Positions 17,375 through 24,328 of a stretch of DNA of 51,857 bases are shown here, piece after piece (positions within the stretch are counted from its first letter, which is position 1; each line of letters starts with the position of its first letter). The position numbers and the translations under genes were made by a program. The DNA comes from Sporomusa silvacetica DSM 10669. GTDB lineage: Bacteria > Bacillota > Negativicutes > Sporomusales > Sporomusaceae. The notes below the pieces were generated by a model that saw only the letters and a program-made list of their open reading frames with translations, was not told the DNA's origin and ran no database searches. The stretch is from assembly GCF_002257705.1 (NCBI RefSeq), contig NZ_LSLK01000087.1, positions 1-51,857 of the forward strand, read 5' to 3'.

Positions 17375-18622
17375 TTATAGGTTCGCAAGCGGCAGCAATA
17401 TCGTAAATACTGTTTTCCCTTGTTGGGATGTCAACTTTATTTCACCACCTAATCCTTCCGTTAAGTTTTTAACATGACTAAGCCCCAGTCCTGTCGACAT
17501 TTGCCCAGTTACTTCCGAAAACTTGGTAGAATACCCGGGAGCAAATATTAGCTCGGTTTCTTCGGGGGCAATGCCTGGACCATTATCGGCAACAACCAAA
17601 ACTAAATTGCCGTCGCGGCATTGCCCTGTTACCGTAATAACGCCGGTAGGCAACGCAGCCTCAATGGCATTGATAATCAGATTGTTCAAAATGGAAACAA
17701 TGTTGTAGTACTTGTCGGTGATTAATTCGCCGTTATAGTTAAATGTAATGGTAATTGGCTTGTCTAAACTACTAATGTATCTTCTGGTATTTTGCTCAAC
17801 TATCTGAAAAAATTCAGAGACTGGCAGCCCCTCGTCGCTTACTGCTACATCAAGAATCTCTTCAATTCCTCTGGTTACACGGTAATAGTCCTTTTTGACC
17901 TCATGAATCTCACGGGCAATTTCAAGCGCCCGGGGGGCAGGCGAATCAAGCTGTGCTAACTCACCAGGACAAGCTTTATTTAGGGTTTGCGACAGCGTAT
18001 AACTTTTTTCCATGACTAACTCAATATCTGCTGACGATTTTTTTAGGTAAAATAACTCAGCCCTAAGCTTAGCAATAATTAAGATTAATTCAGCGTAGCG
18101 GGCCGCATAGTCTTCAGCCAACACAAAGTCGCGATAGCGCTTTAGTGAATAGTAACCGACTACAGCTAATAGCGCACGACAAACCCCTACTGCCACTAGA
18201 GGAATTAAAATAGTTTCCAAGCTGCGGTCGGTAAGTTCCCAGCGAATAATGAGTTCCACGCAATTACTAGTAATATCACAAAGGCTTAAGAGCAGAATGA
18301 GAGCCGGAATACTGCTCGTGTGATCGCGTATCTTAAGAACCTTAAATAAGAGTCCGTAGGACAGATAATACCCAAAGGACGGCAGGTTATGCATAAAGGC
18401 ACTAAACAGTGTATCATCAATAAACGGATATTTAAGTACTACACGAAGCAAGAGAACCAGCGCACCTGATAAAACTGCGATACGGACAATAGGTAATCGC
18501 TTAAAATACAACAACAGTGTGGCTAATACAACCACACTTATCGTAAAGCGGAAATACCCGTCAAACGGGTAGGTAAATAGTAAGCCTGTTATGCTTACCA
18601 GCAAAGCAACATTAATTATCAT
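17375..18622 (-). CDS. Membrane sensor histidine kinase (GlnK-like)
   Basis: A 415-aa kinase. About six membrane helices span residues 3-160, then a coiled dimerisation region with the likely phosphoacceptor His240 (EIHEVKKDYY). The HATPase domain shows the N box NNLIINAIEAALP, G1 ADNGPGI and G2 STGLGLSHV. The short His-box and domain order resemble SpoOB_a/GlnK-type kinases. Its ATG overlaps the nudix stop as ATGA. It probably phosphorylates the response regulator downstream. Confidence 0.85.
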   Translation of the reverse strand: MIINVALLVSITGLLFTYPFDGYFRFTISVVVLATLLLYFKRLPIVRIAVLSGALVLLLRVVLKYPFIDDTLFSAFMHNLPSFGYYLSYGLLFKVLKIRDHTSSIPALILLLSLCDITSNCVELIIRWELTDRSLETILIPLVAVGVCRALLAVVGYYSLKRYRDFVLAEDYAARYAELILIIAKLRAELFYLKKSSADIELVMEKSYTLSQTLNKACPGELAQLDSPAPRALEIAREIHEVKKDYYRVTRGIEEILDVAVSDEGLPVSEFFQIVEQNTRRYISSLDKPITITFNYNGELITDKYYNIVSILNNLIINAIEAALPTGVITVTGQCRDGNLVLVVADNGPGIAPEETELIFAPGYSTKFSEVTGQMSTGLGLSHVKNLTEGLGGEIKLTSQQGKTVFTILLPLANL

Positions 18623-19275
18623 AATAAGGGATACCCACTCATCCTATTTTGACAAATGCCAATAAAGGCCGCCAGAACTCTTGCTGTTACCCCCCAGATA
18701 ACATAGTGATTATATTGGTAGAAAAGCACTGGATATTTAGCACGGCCCCGGTAACCCCGGGGATACGCTGGCGGCAGCAGCTCAAACGGGAAACCGTCCA
18801 TTGGCTTGGTAGCTGTCTCCATTAATGCGGTCTGTGGTTTAGCTGCAAGCAAAAAATCCAATGGCACAGTAAAAACCTCGGCTACTTCATCCATATTGGG
18901 TACCAACGATACGTCAGTTGATATATGTACTACGTAAGGATAAAGAATAACACCGATCGGACTGACTAATAAATCCAGTGCCCCCAAGGCCGCAATATCG
19001 CCCTTTTTCACCCCAAGCTCTTCCATCGTCTCCCGCACAGCCGCTTCCATTGGACTGCTATCCCTGGTCTCGATACGACCGCCGGGAAAACAAATGTCGC
19101 CAGGCTGCCAATTTAGTTTTCCTGAACGCACCTCAAATAAAATCGTTGGTTGTCCAGCAATCTCAATAAGCGGTATAGTAACAGCCGCTTGCAAATAATC
19201 CTCTGCATTGACAATTTTTCCGGATTGACTGGGTAATGCACCCGCCAGGGCCCTTCTCACAGTATTAGTATCCAT
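18619..19275 (-). CDS. Nudix hydrolase, CoA-pyrophosphatase type
   Basis: A 218-aa Nudix enzyme. The Nudix box reads GGRIETRDSSPMEAAVRETM and continues EELG, with the metal-binding REXXEE core. It is preceded by the CoA-pyrophosphatase signature-like FEVRSGKLNWQPGDICFPGG. The family cleaves CoA or acyl-CoA to phosphopantetheine and 3',5'-ADP. It lies 14 bp after apbE and overlaps the kinase gene by 4 bp, so it is inside a four-gene transcript. The link to the two-component system is unexplained. Confidence 0.85.
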   Translation of the reverse strand: MDTNTVRRALAGALPSQSGKIVNAEDYLQAAVTIPLIEIAGQPTILFEVRSGKLNWQPGDICFPGGRIETRDSSPMEAAVRETMEELGVKKGDIAALGALDLLVSPIGVILYPYVVHISTDVSLVPNMDEVAEVFTVPLDFLLAAKPQTALMETATKPMDGFPFELLPPAYPRGYRGRAKYPVLFYQYNHYVIWGVTARVLAAFIGICQNRMSGYPLL

Positions 19276-19289
19276 GGCTTCACCCCTTA

Positions 19290-20303
19290 TTACAGTTCTA
19301 CTTTTCCTTCTAAGCCAGGTGTAATTATCTTTTTCCCATCAGTCGTAATAAAAATGGCTTCCGTCCCCGGATACTGCTTAAGCAGCTCTTGCCCCTTTTC
19401 AACACCCAGCACAAATATGGCAGTACTTAGTATATCCACATTGTTCTCTGCTTTTGCTACGATAGTGACACTGGCAACTCCCCGTGGCTGATAACCGGTA
19501 TGAGGATCAATGATATGTGAATACCGTACACCGTCTTTGATAAAGAAACGCTGATAGTCACCTGACGTCTCCAGCACATCCCAATCAGCTAGCGCTAATT
19601 TGGCAGCAATACCCTCTGAATCCCGCGGGTCCTGTACACCAATACGCCAAGGCTGCCCGTCTGGGCGTTTACCGATAATCCGTACATCACCGCCAGCGTT
19701 TACTAATGCCGACTTGATCCCATGAGCTTTGAGGGCGTCAATAGCTTTCCTGTCGGCATACCCCTTGGCTACTGCCCCGAGATCAATTCGCATGCCGGGC
19801 TTTAGCAAAAACACAGTATTGGCCTTATCATCAATCTCAATTAACTCGAAGTTGACTAATGGCAAAAGCGCTTTAATCTCTGAATCGCTAGGCACAAACT
19901 CCCCTTTATGCCCCACACTCCATAATTCCGTAAGCGCACCTACACTTACATCCAGCGCACCATTTAGCTGCTCAGACCGGCTGCGTGCAAGCTTTAGCAT
20001 GGTAATAACATCTGGATCAACCTGCATCTTTTCTTTGCCTGCCGCTTGGTTGATCTTCGACACTTGGCTGCTCTCATCAAAACGATTTGTCAACTCATTA
20101 ATTCGTCTAAACTCCGCAAATGCTGCCTTAACACCCGCCTCATTACCATTACCATACGCCGTTATCTCAATAATCGTATCCATAAGAAACTGAGTTTCTT
20201 TGTACGGTTTGGCAGCAAATGGGCTGCCCATTGAGCAGCCTGCACCAACAACAAGTAGCAAAATCAGTAATACACTTGATCCTACGCGATTTAAAACATT
20301 CAT
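19290..20303 (-). CDS. apbE: FAD:protein FMN transferase lipoprotein
   Basis: Flavin transferase that attaches FMN covalently to Thr of partner proteins (Rnf/Nqr subunits, extracellular flavoproteins). The N-terminal lipobox VGAGC indicates export and lipid anchoring. Family motifs visible are FLMDTIIEI, DLGAVAKGYADR, NAGGDVR, HIIDPHTGY and the metal-site segment VDILSTAIFVLG. An ATG at 20303 is 12 bp after GGAGG; an in-frame TTG at 20312 is closer, so the start is uncertain by three codons. It is first gene of the apbE-nudix-kinase-regulator operon. No rnf or nqr gene is nearby. Confidence 0.92.
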   Translation of the reverse strand: MNVLNRVGSSVLLILLLVVGAGCSMGSPFAAKPYKETQFLMDTIIEITAYGNGNEAGVKAAFAEFRRINELTNRFDESSQVSKINQAAGKEKMQVDPDVITMLKLARSRSEQLNGALDVSVGALTELWSVGHKGEFVPSDSEIKALLPLVNFELIEIDDKANTVFLLKPGMRIDLGAVAKGYADRKAIDALKAHGIKSALVNAGGDVRIIGKRPDGQPWRIGVQDPRDSEGIAAKLALADWDVLETSGDYQRFFIKDGVRYSHIIDPHTGYQPRGVASVTIVAKAENNVDILSTAIFVLGVEKGQELLKQYPGTEAIFITTDGKKIITPGLEGKVEL

Positions 20304-20354
20304 AAATTGCAACAGCCTCCGGACACAATATAATGGCTAGTTCTCCCCTTATTC

Positions 20355-20362
20355 ATTATACC
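20355..20362 (-). promoter_or_regulatory. Extended -10 promoter of apbE
   Basis: Minus strand TGGTATAAT (extended -10, TATAAT at 20355-20360), about 50 bp before the apbE start. No good -35 box is visible. Confidence 0.5.
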
Positions 20363-20399
20363 ATCGAATTGCGCAACAGGGAGAGTATCTTGTCATTGA

Positions 20400-20770
20400 C
20401 GTGCAAAAATTCAAAAAAATATTAGCTGCTTAGCAGGAATAACTCGACTTATAGCGAATAAATCTCTATAGATGAAAATATTCACAAGACAGTGTGTCAT
20501 GAAGATGCCTGGGTTCTGAAGAACCGGTGAACTATTTTTCCCACACAATTTGATACCGCTGAACAAGGCTACGAAAGTCTCTTCCTGGCAGCAATGACCG
20601 GGGTTTCTTAGTAGTCTTTTTTTGATCCTAATAATACCCCGTTATCTTAGTCGGTGAGTTAATTCCCGCCTCTATAGGCATGTTACTTCAGGTGGGGTAG
20701 AGTCCTAGCCTGAAGATTCGATGTTCAGCTTTGTTAAACGGATTTACTAGTTAGTAACTAAATTAGTAGG
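20400..20770 (+). other. Long cbiM leader region, no riboswitch recognised
   Basis: The divergent apbE/cbiM gap is about 480 bp. The plus strand holds small hairpins (GGTTCT/AGAACC near 20514; CTTCAGG / CCTGAAG at 20686-20716) and a palindrome TTACTAGTTAGTAA near 20744. I looked for a cobalamin riboswitch (B12 box GCCACTG) and for NiCo riboswitch motifs and found neither. A 14-base stretch at 20685-20698 is identical to the arm of the palindrome at 38435-38478, so this leader may contain a decayed insertion element. Confidence 0.4.
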
Positions 20771-20782
20771 AGTGATTAAATC

Positions 20783-21823
20783 ATGCACATGGCAGATGCA
20801 CTAATTTCCCCAGCCGTTGGCGGGGCTATGTGGGCAGCAACAGCTGGTTTGGCCGCTTATGCCGCCAAGAAAGTACAAAATGACCTTGATGATCGCAAAA
20901 TCCCGCTTATGGGAGTGTTGGGAGCCTTTGTTTTCGCCGCACAAATGATTAATTTTACTATTCCGGGTACAGGTTCCAGTGGCCACTTAGGTGGTGGACT
21001 CTTGCTCGCCATTTTACTGGGACCACAGGCTGCCTTCCTAACCATTGCTTCCATTTTAACCATCCAGGCCCTGTTTTTTGCTGACGGTGGAATTCTGGCT
21101 CTTGGTTGTAACATTTTCAACATGGGGTTTTTAGCCTGTTTCATTGGCTACCCGCTTATTTATAAACCGCTAACCGGCAAGAACCCTTCGCAAGGGCGTC
21201 TATTCATCGGCTCAGTGTTAGCTGCTATAATCGGCTTACAACTAGGGGCCTTCGGCGTTGTACTGGAAACCGTCTTTTCGGGAGTTTCTGAACTGCCTTT
21301 TAGCACCTTTGTTCTCTTAATGCAGCCTATTCATTTAGCTATCGGCCTTGTCGAGGGACTGGTTACTGCCGCTATTGTAATGTTTATTATGAAAGAAGCA
21401 CCAGAAATTTTGCAAAAAACAGCGCTGGGACATCCCTTTGGTACTATTTCCATCAAAGGCGTATTGGTTACCTTGCTTATTGCTGCTATGCTTACTGGCG
21501 GTGCGTTAAGCTGGCTTGCTTCTTCCAACCCTGATGGCCTTGAATGGTCCATTGCTGGAGTTACTGGTGAAGCAGAATTAAAAGCTCCGGAAGGAATTCA
21601 TAGCTTTTTTGCCGAATTACAAGAAAAAACCGCATTTCTGCCTGACTATAACCTGAAGCACCCAGAAAAATCAGTTGTCGCCGGAGCTAAAGCTGTTGAA
21701 GAAAAAGAAGCTTGGCCAGCCGTTGACAGCGGCACCTCCTTCGCAGGTATCTTAGGATCGCTGTTGACATTAGCCCTTGCCTACTCAATCGGTAAAGGCC
21801 TAAGGCGCTTCGCAAAGGGATAA
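20783..21823 (+). CDS. cbiM: ECF cobalt/nickel transporter S component, CbiM fused to PDGLE (CbiN-like) domain
   Basis: Substrate-capture membrane protein of an energy-coupling-factor importer for Co2+ or Ni2+. The N-terminus MHMADALISP carries the metal-coordinating Met-His motif, so the start is firm (AGTAGGAG upstream). CbiM helices run to about residue 215. From about residue 250 a PDGLEW segment and a final helix form a CbiN/NikN-like domain in the same chain, which explains the absence of a separate cbiN. At 346 aa it fits fused NikMN/CbiMN proteins. Co versus Ni is not resolved by sequence. Confidence 0.92.
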   Translation: MHMADALISPAVGGAMWAATAGLAAYAAKKVQNDLDDRKIPLMGVLGAFVFAAQMINFTIPGTGSSGHLGGGLLLAILLGPQAAFLTIASILTIQALFFADGGILALGCNIFNMGFLACFIGYPLIYKPLTGKNPSQGRLFIGSVLAAIIGLQLGAFGVVLETVFSGVSELPFSTFVLLMQPIHLAIGLVEGLVTAAIVMFIMKEAPEILQKTALGHPFGTISIKGVLVTLLIAAMLTGGALSWLASSNPDGLEWSIAGVTGEAELKAPEGIHSFFAELQEKTAFLPDYNLKHPEKSVVAGAKAVEEKEAWPAVDSGTSFAGILGSLLTLALAYSIGKGLRRFAKG

Positions 21824-21904
21824 TTCAAATAGATTTCATATATATAATGTGTCCGCCAAACTTCTTTAATATAGAATATATATAGCTTGTAAAAGAGGTT
21901 GATT

Positions 21905-22714
21905 ATGCTAAAAATTGAAGCTAACTGGATAGACTTACGCTATCTTGACGCGCTTTCCAACCAAAACACCTTTATTCACCGCCTCAACCCTTGCGTCAAG
22001 CTGATTGCTGCCCTTAGTTTTATCATTGCTGTTACATCTTTCGCCAAATATGAAATTACCGGACTCCTTCCTTTCTTTCTCTTTCCGGCAGTCTTACTTT
22101 CCCTAGGCAACCTTCCTGCCGCCCCCATATTTAAGCGACTGCTGCTAGTAGCACCTTTTGTCCTGTTTATCGGCATATTTAATCCGCTTTTCGATCATAC
22201 GCCAATCACTAAAATCGGCGCTATCGTTATTACCGGTGGCTGGGTTTCCTTTTTCTCTATCACCATCCGACTATGCCTGACAATTACTACCGCCTTGATT
22301 TTGGTAGCAACTACAGGGATTGATGCCATTGGATCGGCGTTACTTAGAATTGGCGTACCAAAAATTATTGTTGTTCAGTTGTTATTTATGTATCGCTATT
22401 TGCATGTTTTAGTAGAGGAATTTGTGCGCTCCACGACCGCCTACAGCTTACGCTCGTTCCATGGCGATGGGGTTCAGTTTCGGGCGTGGGGCTCTCTCTT
22501 AGGGCAACTATTGATTCGTTCGATTGACCGGGCCAACCGTATTTATCAATCCATGCTTTGCCGCGGCTTTGACGGCGAAGTGCGGCTGATGCGTACCAGC
22601 ACCCTTACCACATCAGACATAGGCTATCTTACCTTTTGGATGGTCTTCTTCGTATTAATCCGTTGCTTTGATGTTCCAGAACTGCTAGGTAAATTACTCA
22701 TGGGGGTTTTCTAA
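21905..22714 (+). CDS. cbiQ: ECF transporter T component
   Basis: Integral membrane coupling protein of the cbiMQO importer, about 269 aa. Membrane helices occupy the N-terminal two-thirds. A cytoplasmic coupling region contains AYSLRSFHG and the second Ala-Arg-Gly-type motif in SMLCRGFDGEVR, which contacts the ATPase. I choose the ATG at 21905, 5 bp behind AAGAGGT, over a TTG two codons earlier. It overlaps cbiO as TAATG. Confidence 0.92.
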   Translation: MLKIEANWIDLRYLDALSNQNTFIHRLNPCVKLIAALSFIIAVTSFAKYEITGLLPFFLFPAVLLSLGNLPAAPIFKRLLLVAPFVLFIGIFNPLFDHTPITKIGAIVITGGWVSFFSITIRLCLTITTALILVATTGIDAIGSALLRIGVPKIIVVQLLFMYRYLHVLVEEFVRSTTAYSLRSFHGDGVQFRAWGSLLGQLLIRSIDRANRIYQSMLCRGFDGEVRLMRTSTLTTSDIGYLTFWMVFFVLIRCFDVPELLGKLLMGVF

Positions 22715-23472
22715 TGAGCCATCATATTGTCGAACTAAAAGATGTAACCTATATCTATCCTGATCAAACAGAAGCCCTTCGTGGCCTGTCTGTCCGTATC
22801 ACCCATGGCGAATCAGTTGCAATCGTTGGCGCCAACGGCTCAGGAAAAACCACCTTGCTTTCCCATCTGATTGGAGTACTTTTTCCTACTAGCGGCTCAA
22901 TCAATATCGGCGGTTATCCAGTAACGAAAAAAACCTTACCCCATGTGCGCCGCGCCGTCGGTATGGTGTTCCAAAATTCCGATGACCAACTATTTATGCC
23001 TACAGTTTATGACGATGTTGCCTTCGGGCCCCTGAACCTAGGGCTCCCCCCCGAAGAAGTTGATGCCCGCGTAATAGCTTCCCTAACTACAGTAGGAGCA
23101 TTAGATCTTAAGGATCGCACTCCTTATCGGCTATCAGGCGGTCAAAAGCGTTCAGTAGCTATTGCCACTGTCCTGGCTATGGACCCTTGCATTTTAGTTA
23201 TGGATGAGCCTACCGCTGGCCTGGATCCGGCCGCACGACGCCAGCTTATCAACTTGCTTAAAACCTTTGAACATACAAAGATTATTGCTACCCATGACCT
23301 GGATTTAGTTTTAGACCTCTGCGCCCGCACAGTCGTGTTAAGTGCCGGTACAGTCATTGCTGACGGCCCCACATTGGACATCTTCAACAATGAAGAACTT
23401 CTCAATAAAGCGCACTTAGAAAAACCCTTCCGCATGCAAGGCTGCCCTATCTGTCATCCGCCAAAACAGTGA
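22714..23472 (+). CDS. cbiO: ECF transporter A component ATPase
   Basis: A 252-aa ATP-binding protein. Walker A is GANGSGKTT, the Q-loop is in VFQNSDDQLFMPTVYDDVAFG, which is typical of ECF ATPases. The signature is LSGGQKRSVAIATVL, Walker B ILVMDEPTAGLD and the H-loop is in IATHDLDLVLD. It ends with a short Cys-containing tail. It is the last gene of cbiMQO; a bidirectional terminator follows at 23535-23590. Confidence 0.93.
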   Translation: MSHHIVELKDVTYIYPDQTEALRGLSVRITHGESVAIVGANGSGKTTLLSHLIGVLFPTSGSINIGGYPVTKKTLPHVRRAVGMVFQNSDDQLFMPTVYDDVAFGPLNLGLPPEEVDARVIASLTTVGALDLKDRTPYRLSGGQKRSVAIATVLAMDPCILVMDEPTAGLDPAARRQLINLLKTFEHTKIIATHDLDLVLDLCARTVVLSAGTVIADGPTLDIFNNEELLNKAHLEKPFRMQGCPICHPPKQ

Positions 23473-23490
23473 ACTTGTTTACTAAGCCTT

Positions 23491-23528
23491 AGTCTTTCAA
23501 GCCAGGAAAAGTTACCTTTCCCTCTGGA
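23491..23528 (-). repeat. Dispersed post-terminator repeat, copy C
   Basis: The minus strand opens with GTCCAGAGGGAAAGGTAACT and closes with TTTCCTGGCTTGAAAGACTA. The arms CCAG..GGAAA and TTTCC..CTGG pair. It begins 7-12 bp after the minus-strand U-tract of the hairpin at 23535-23590, as in copies A, B and D. Confidence 0.6.
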
Positions 23529-23534
23529 CAATGA

Positions 23535-23590
23535 AAAAACCCCATCATGAAATTTCGGTATACTCCAAAATTCCATGATGGGGTTTTTTT
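23535..23590. terminator. Bidirectional terminator after cbiO
   Basis: Stem ACCCCATCATG / CATGATGGGGT extended by AATTT/AAATT has A-run and T-run flanks, so it works in both directions. It ends cbiMQO on the plus strand. Confidence 0.85.
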
Positions 23591-23749
23591 ATGTTGCATA
23601 CTCGACACGGCCAGTGACGGACCCCGAACATAATGTTCATTCTGCCACCGAACGGCTATGTATACTTAATTCATGTATTTATTATAACATCTGTGTATAC
23701 AAAAATCAATCTGAATCTTTGGGGAGATACGAACTGAATTTTTTCCTTA

Positions 23750-23777
23750 TAAAATAAGACTTGGCTTGTGCCAAGTC
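23750..23777 (-). terminator. Minus-strand terminator closing the structured region
   Basis: Perfect stem GACTTGGC-ACAA-GCCAAGTC, then TTATTTT on the minus strand. Confidence 0.8.
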
Positions 23778-23930
23778 CTTTAGGACGGCCGAATTGCTAT
23801 GCCATCCATGGCGCAATCGGCACTAGCGCCATCCGGGCGCGTCGCCGACAGAAGCCGCCTGTGCCCTTTAGGGGTATAGTCGCTCAATCCAGGGAAAGTT
23901 ATACTTTCCATCTGGGAAATACAAAACCGC
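23778..23930 (-). ncRNA. Candidate structured RNA or 3' tail of the microprotein mRNA
   Basis: A GC-rich island in AT-rich surroundings, on the minus strand between copy D of the repeat and a terminator. Predicted pairings by eye include ATGGCGC / GCGCCAT, GGATGGC / GCCGTCC (one G-U) and ACAG / CTGT. The same strand also has an open frame whose product would contain FPGLSDYTPKGHRRLL, so a short Arg-rich peptide is an alternative. No ribosome site is evident in front of that frame. I cannot assign it to a known RNA class. Confidence 0.35.
23884..23916 (-). repeat. Dispersed post-terminator repeat, copy D
   Basis: The minus strand opens with CCCAGATGGAAAGTATAAC and closes with TTTCCCTGGATTGAG. 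Stem: CCAG..GGAAAG / CTTTCC..CTGG, the most regular of the four copies. Confidence 0.6.
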
Positions 23931-23935
23931 CCAAT

Positions 23936-23976
23936 GAAATTGAGTAGCTTTGGTACAACCAAAACTACTCAATTTC
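23936..23976 (-). terminator. Hairpin downstream of microprotein 1
   Basis: Stem GAAATTGAGTAG / CTACTCAATTTC encloses an inner TTTTGG/ACCAAAG pairing. It lies about 55 bp past the stop of the 38-aa gene on the minus strand. The following T-run is imperfect (GGTTTTG). Confidence 0.55.
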
Positions 23977-24030
23977 CATGTTATACCCAAATAGAACAGG
24001 TACTACATTAGAGCCGGCTTTGTTATCAAA

Positions 24031-24147
24031 TCAACAGGTTGAACTATCATCATCAAAGCAGCTAAATAATAGGATAATTATAATAATAATTATGACCCAA
24101 CTATTGCTGCCATGACCACCACAACCTTTACCAAAACCAAAACCCAT
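24031..24147 (-). CDS. 38-aa Gly-rich/poly-Ile/Cys microprotein (paralogue 1)
   Basis: Small unannotated gene. An ATG lies 8 bp behind a strong AAAGGAGG. The product begins MGFGFGKGCGGHGSNSW, then V and seven Ile plus LL as a membrane segment, then FSCFDDDSSTC. The layout (Gly-rich head, one hydrophobic helix, acidic/Cys tail) and a paralogue of almost the same sequence at 27839-27961 support a real gene. It resembles in general design the tiny YjcZ-type sporulation proteins of Bacillota, but I cannot assign it to that family. A CATAGTATA box (24186-24194) of sigma-K type lies 39 bp upstream, without a matching AC -35. Confidence 0.8.
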   Translation of the reverse strand: MGFGFGKGCGGHGSNSWVIIIIIIILLFSCFDDDSSTC

Positions 24148-24185
24148 ATATATACCTCCTTTAGTATGTAGTCGGGGAGATATTA

Positions 24186-24194
24186 TATACTATG
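24186..24194 (-). promoter_or_regulatory. Sigma-E/K-like -10 box of microprotein 1
   Basis: Minus strand CATAGTATA fits CATANNNTA, 39 bp before the start codon. The -35 position has AG instead of AC, so this is weaker than the other boxes. Confidence 0.35.
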
Positions 24195-24328
24195 ATATCG
24201 GCGTGATTTTGCTACTCGCCGGAGCTTAAGCACTATAAAACAATAAGCTAGCTAGCTGTGGTCACAGGTTATCCTTATTTATCCTGACAAACTATCTGTT
24301 TATGACAAACAAACCTTATTAATTAATA

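Noticed and set aside
20400..20782. Cobalamin riboswitch upstream of cbiM
   Set aside because: No B12 box or conserved GGGAA-GGTG core could be found on the plus strand.
23575..23757. Plus-strand 60-aa frame after cbiO
   Set aside because: It starts inside the terminator hairpin, has no ribosome site and no recognisable sequence.
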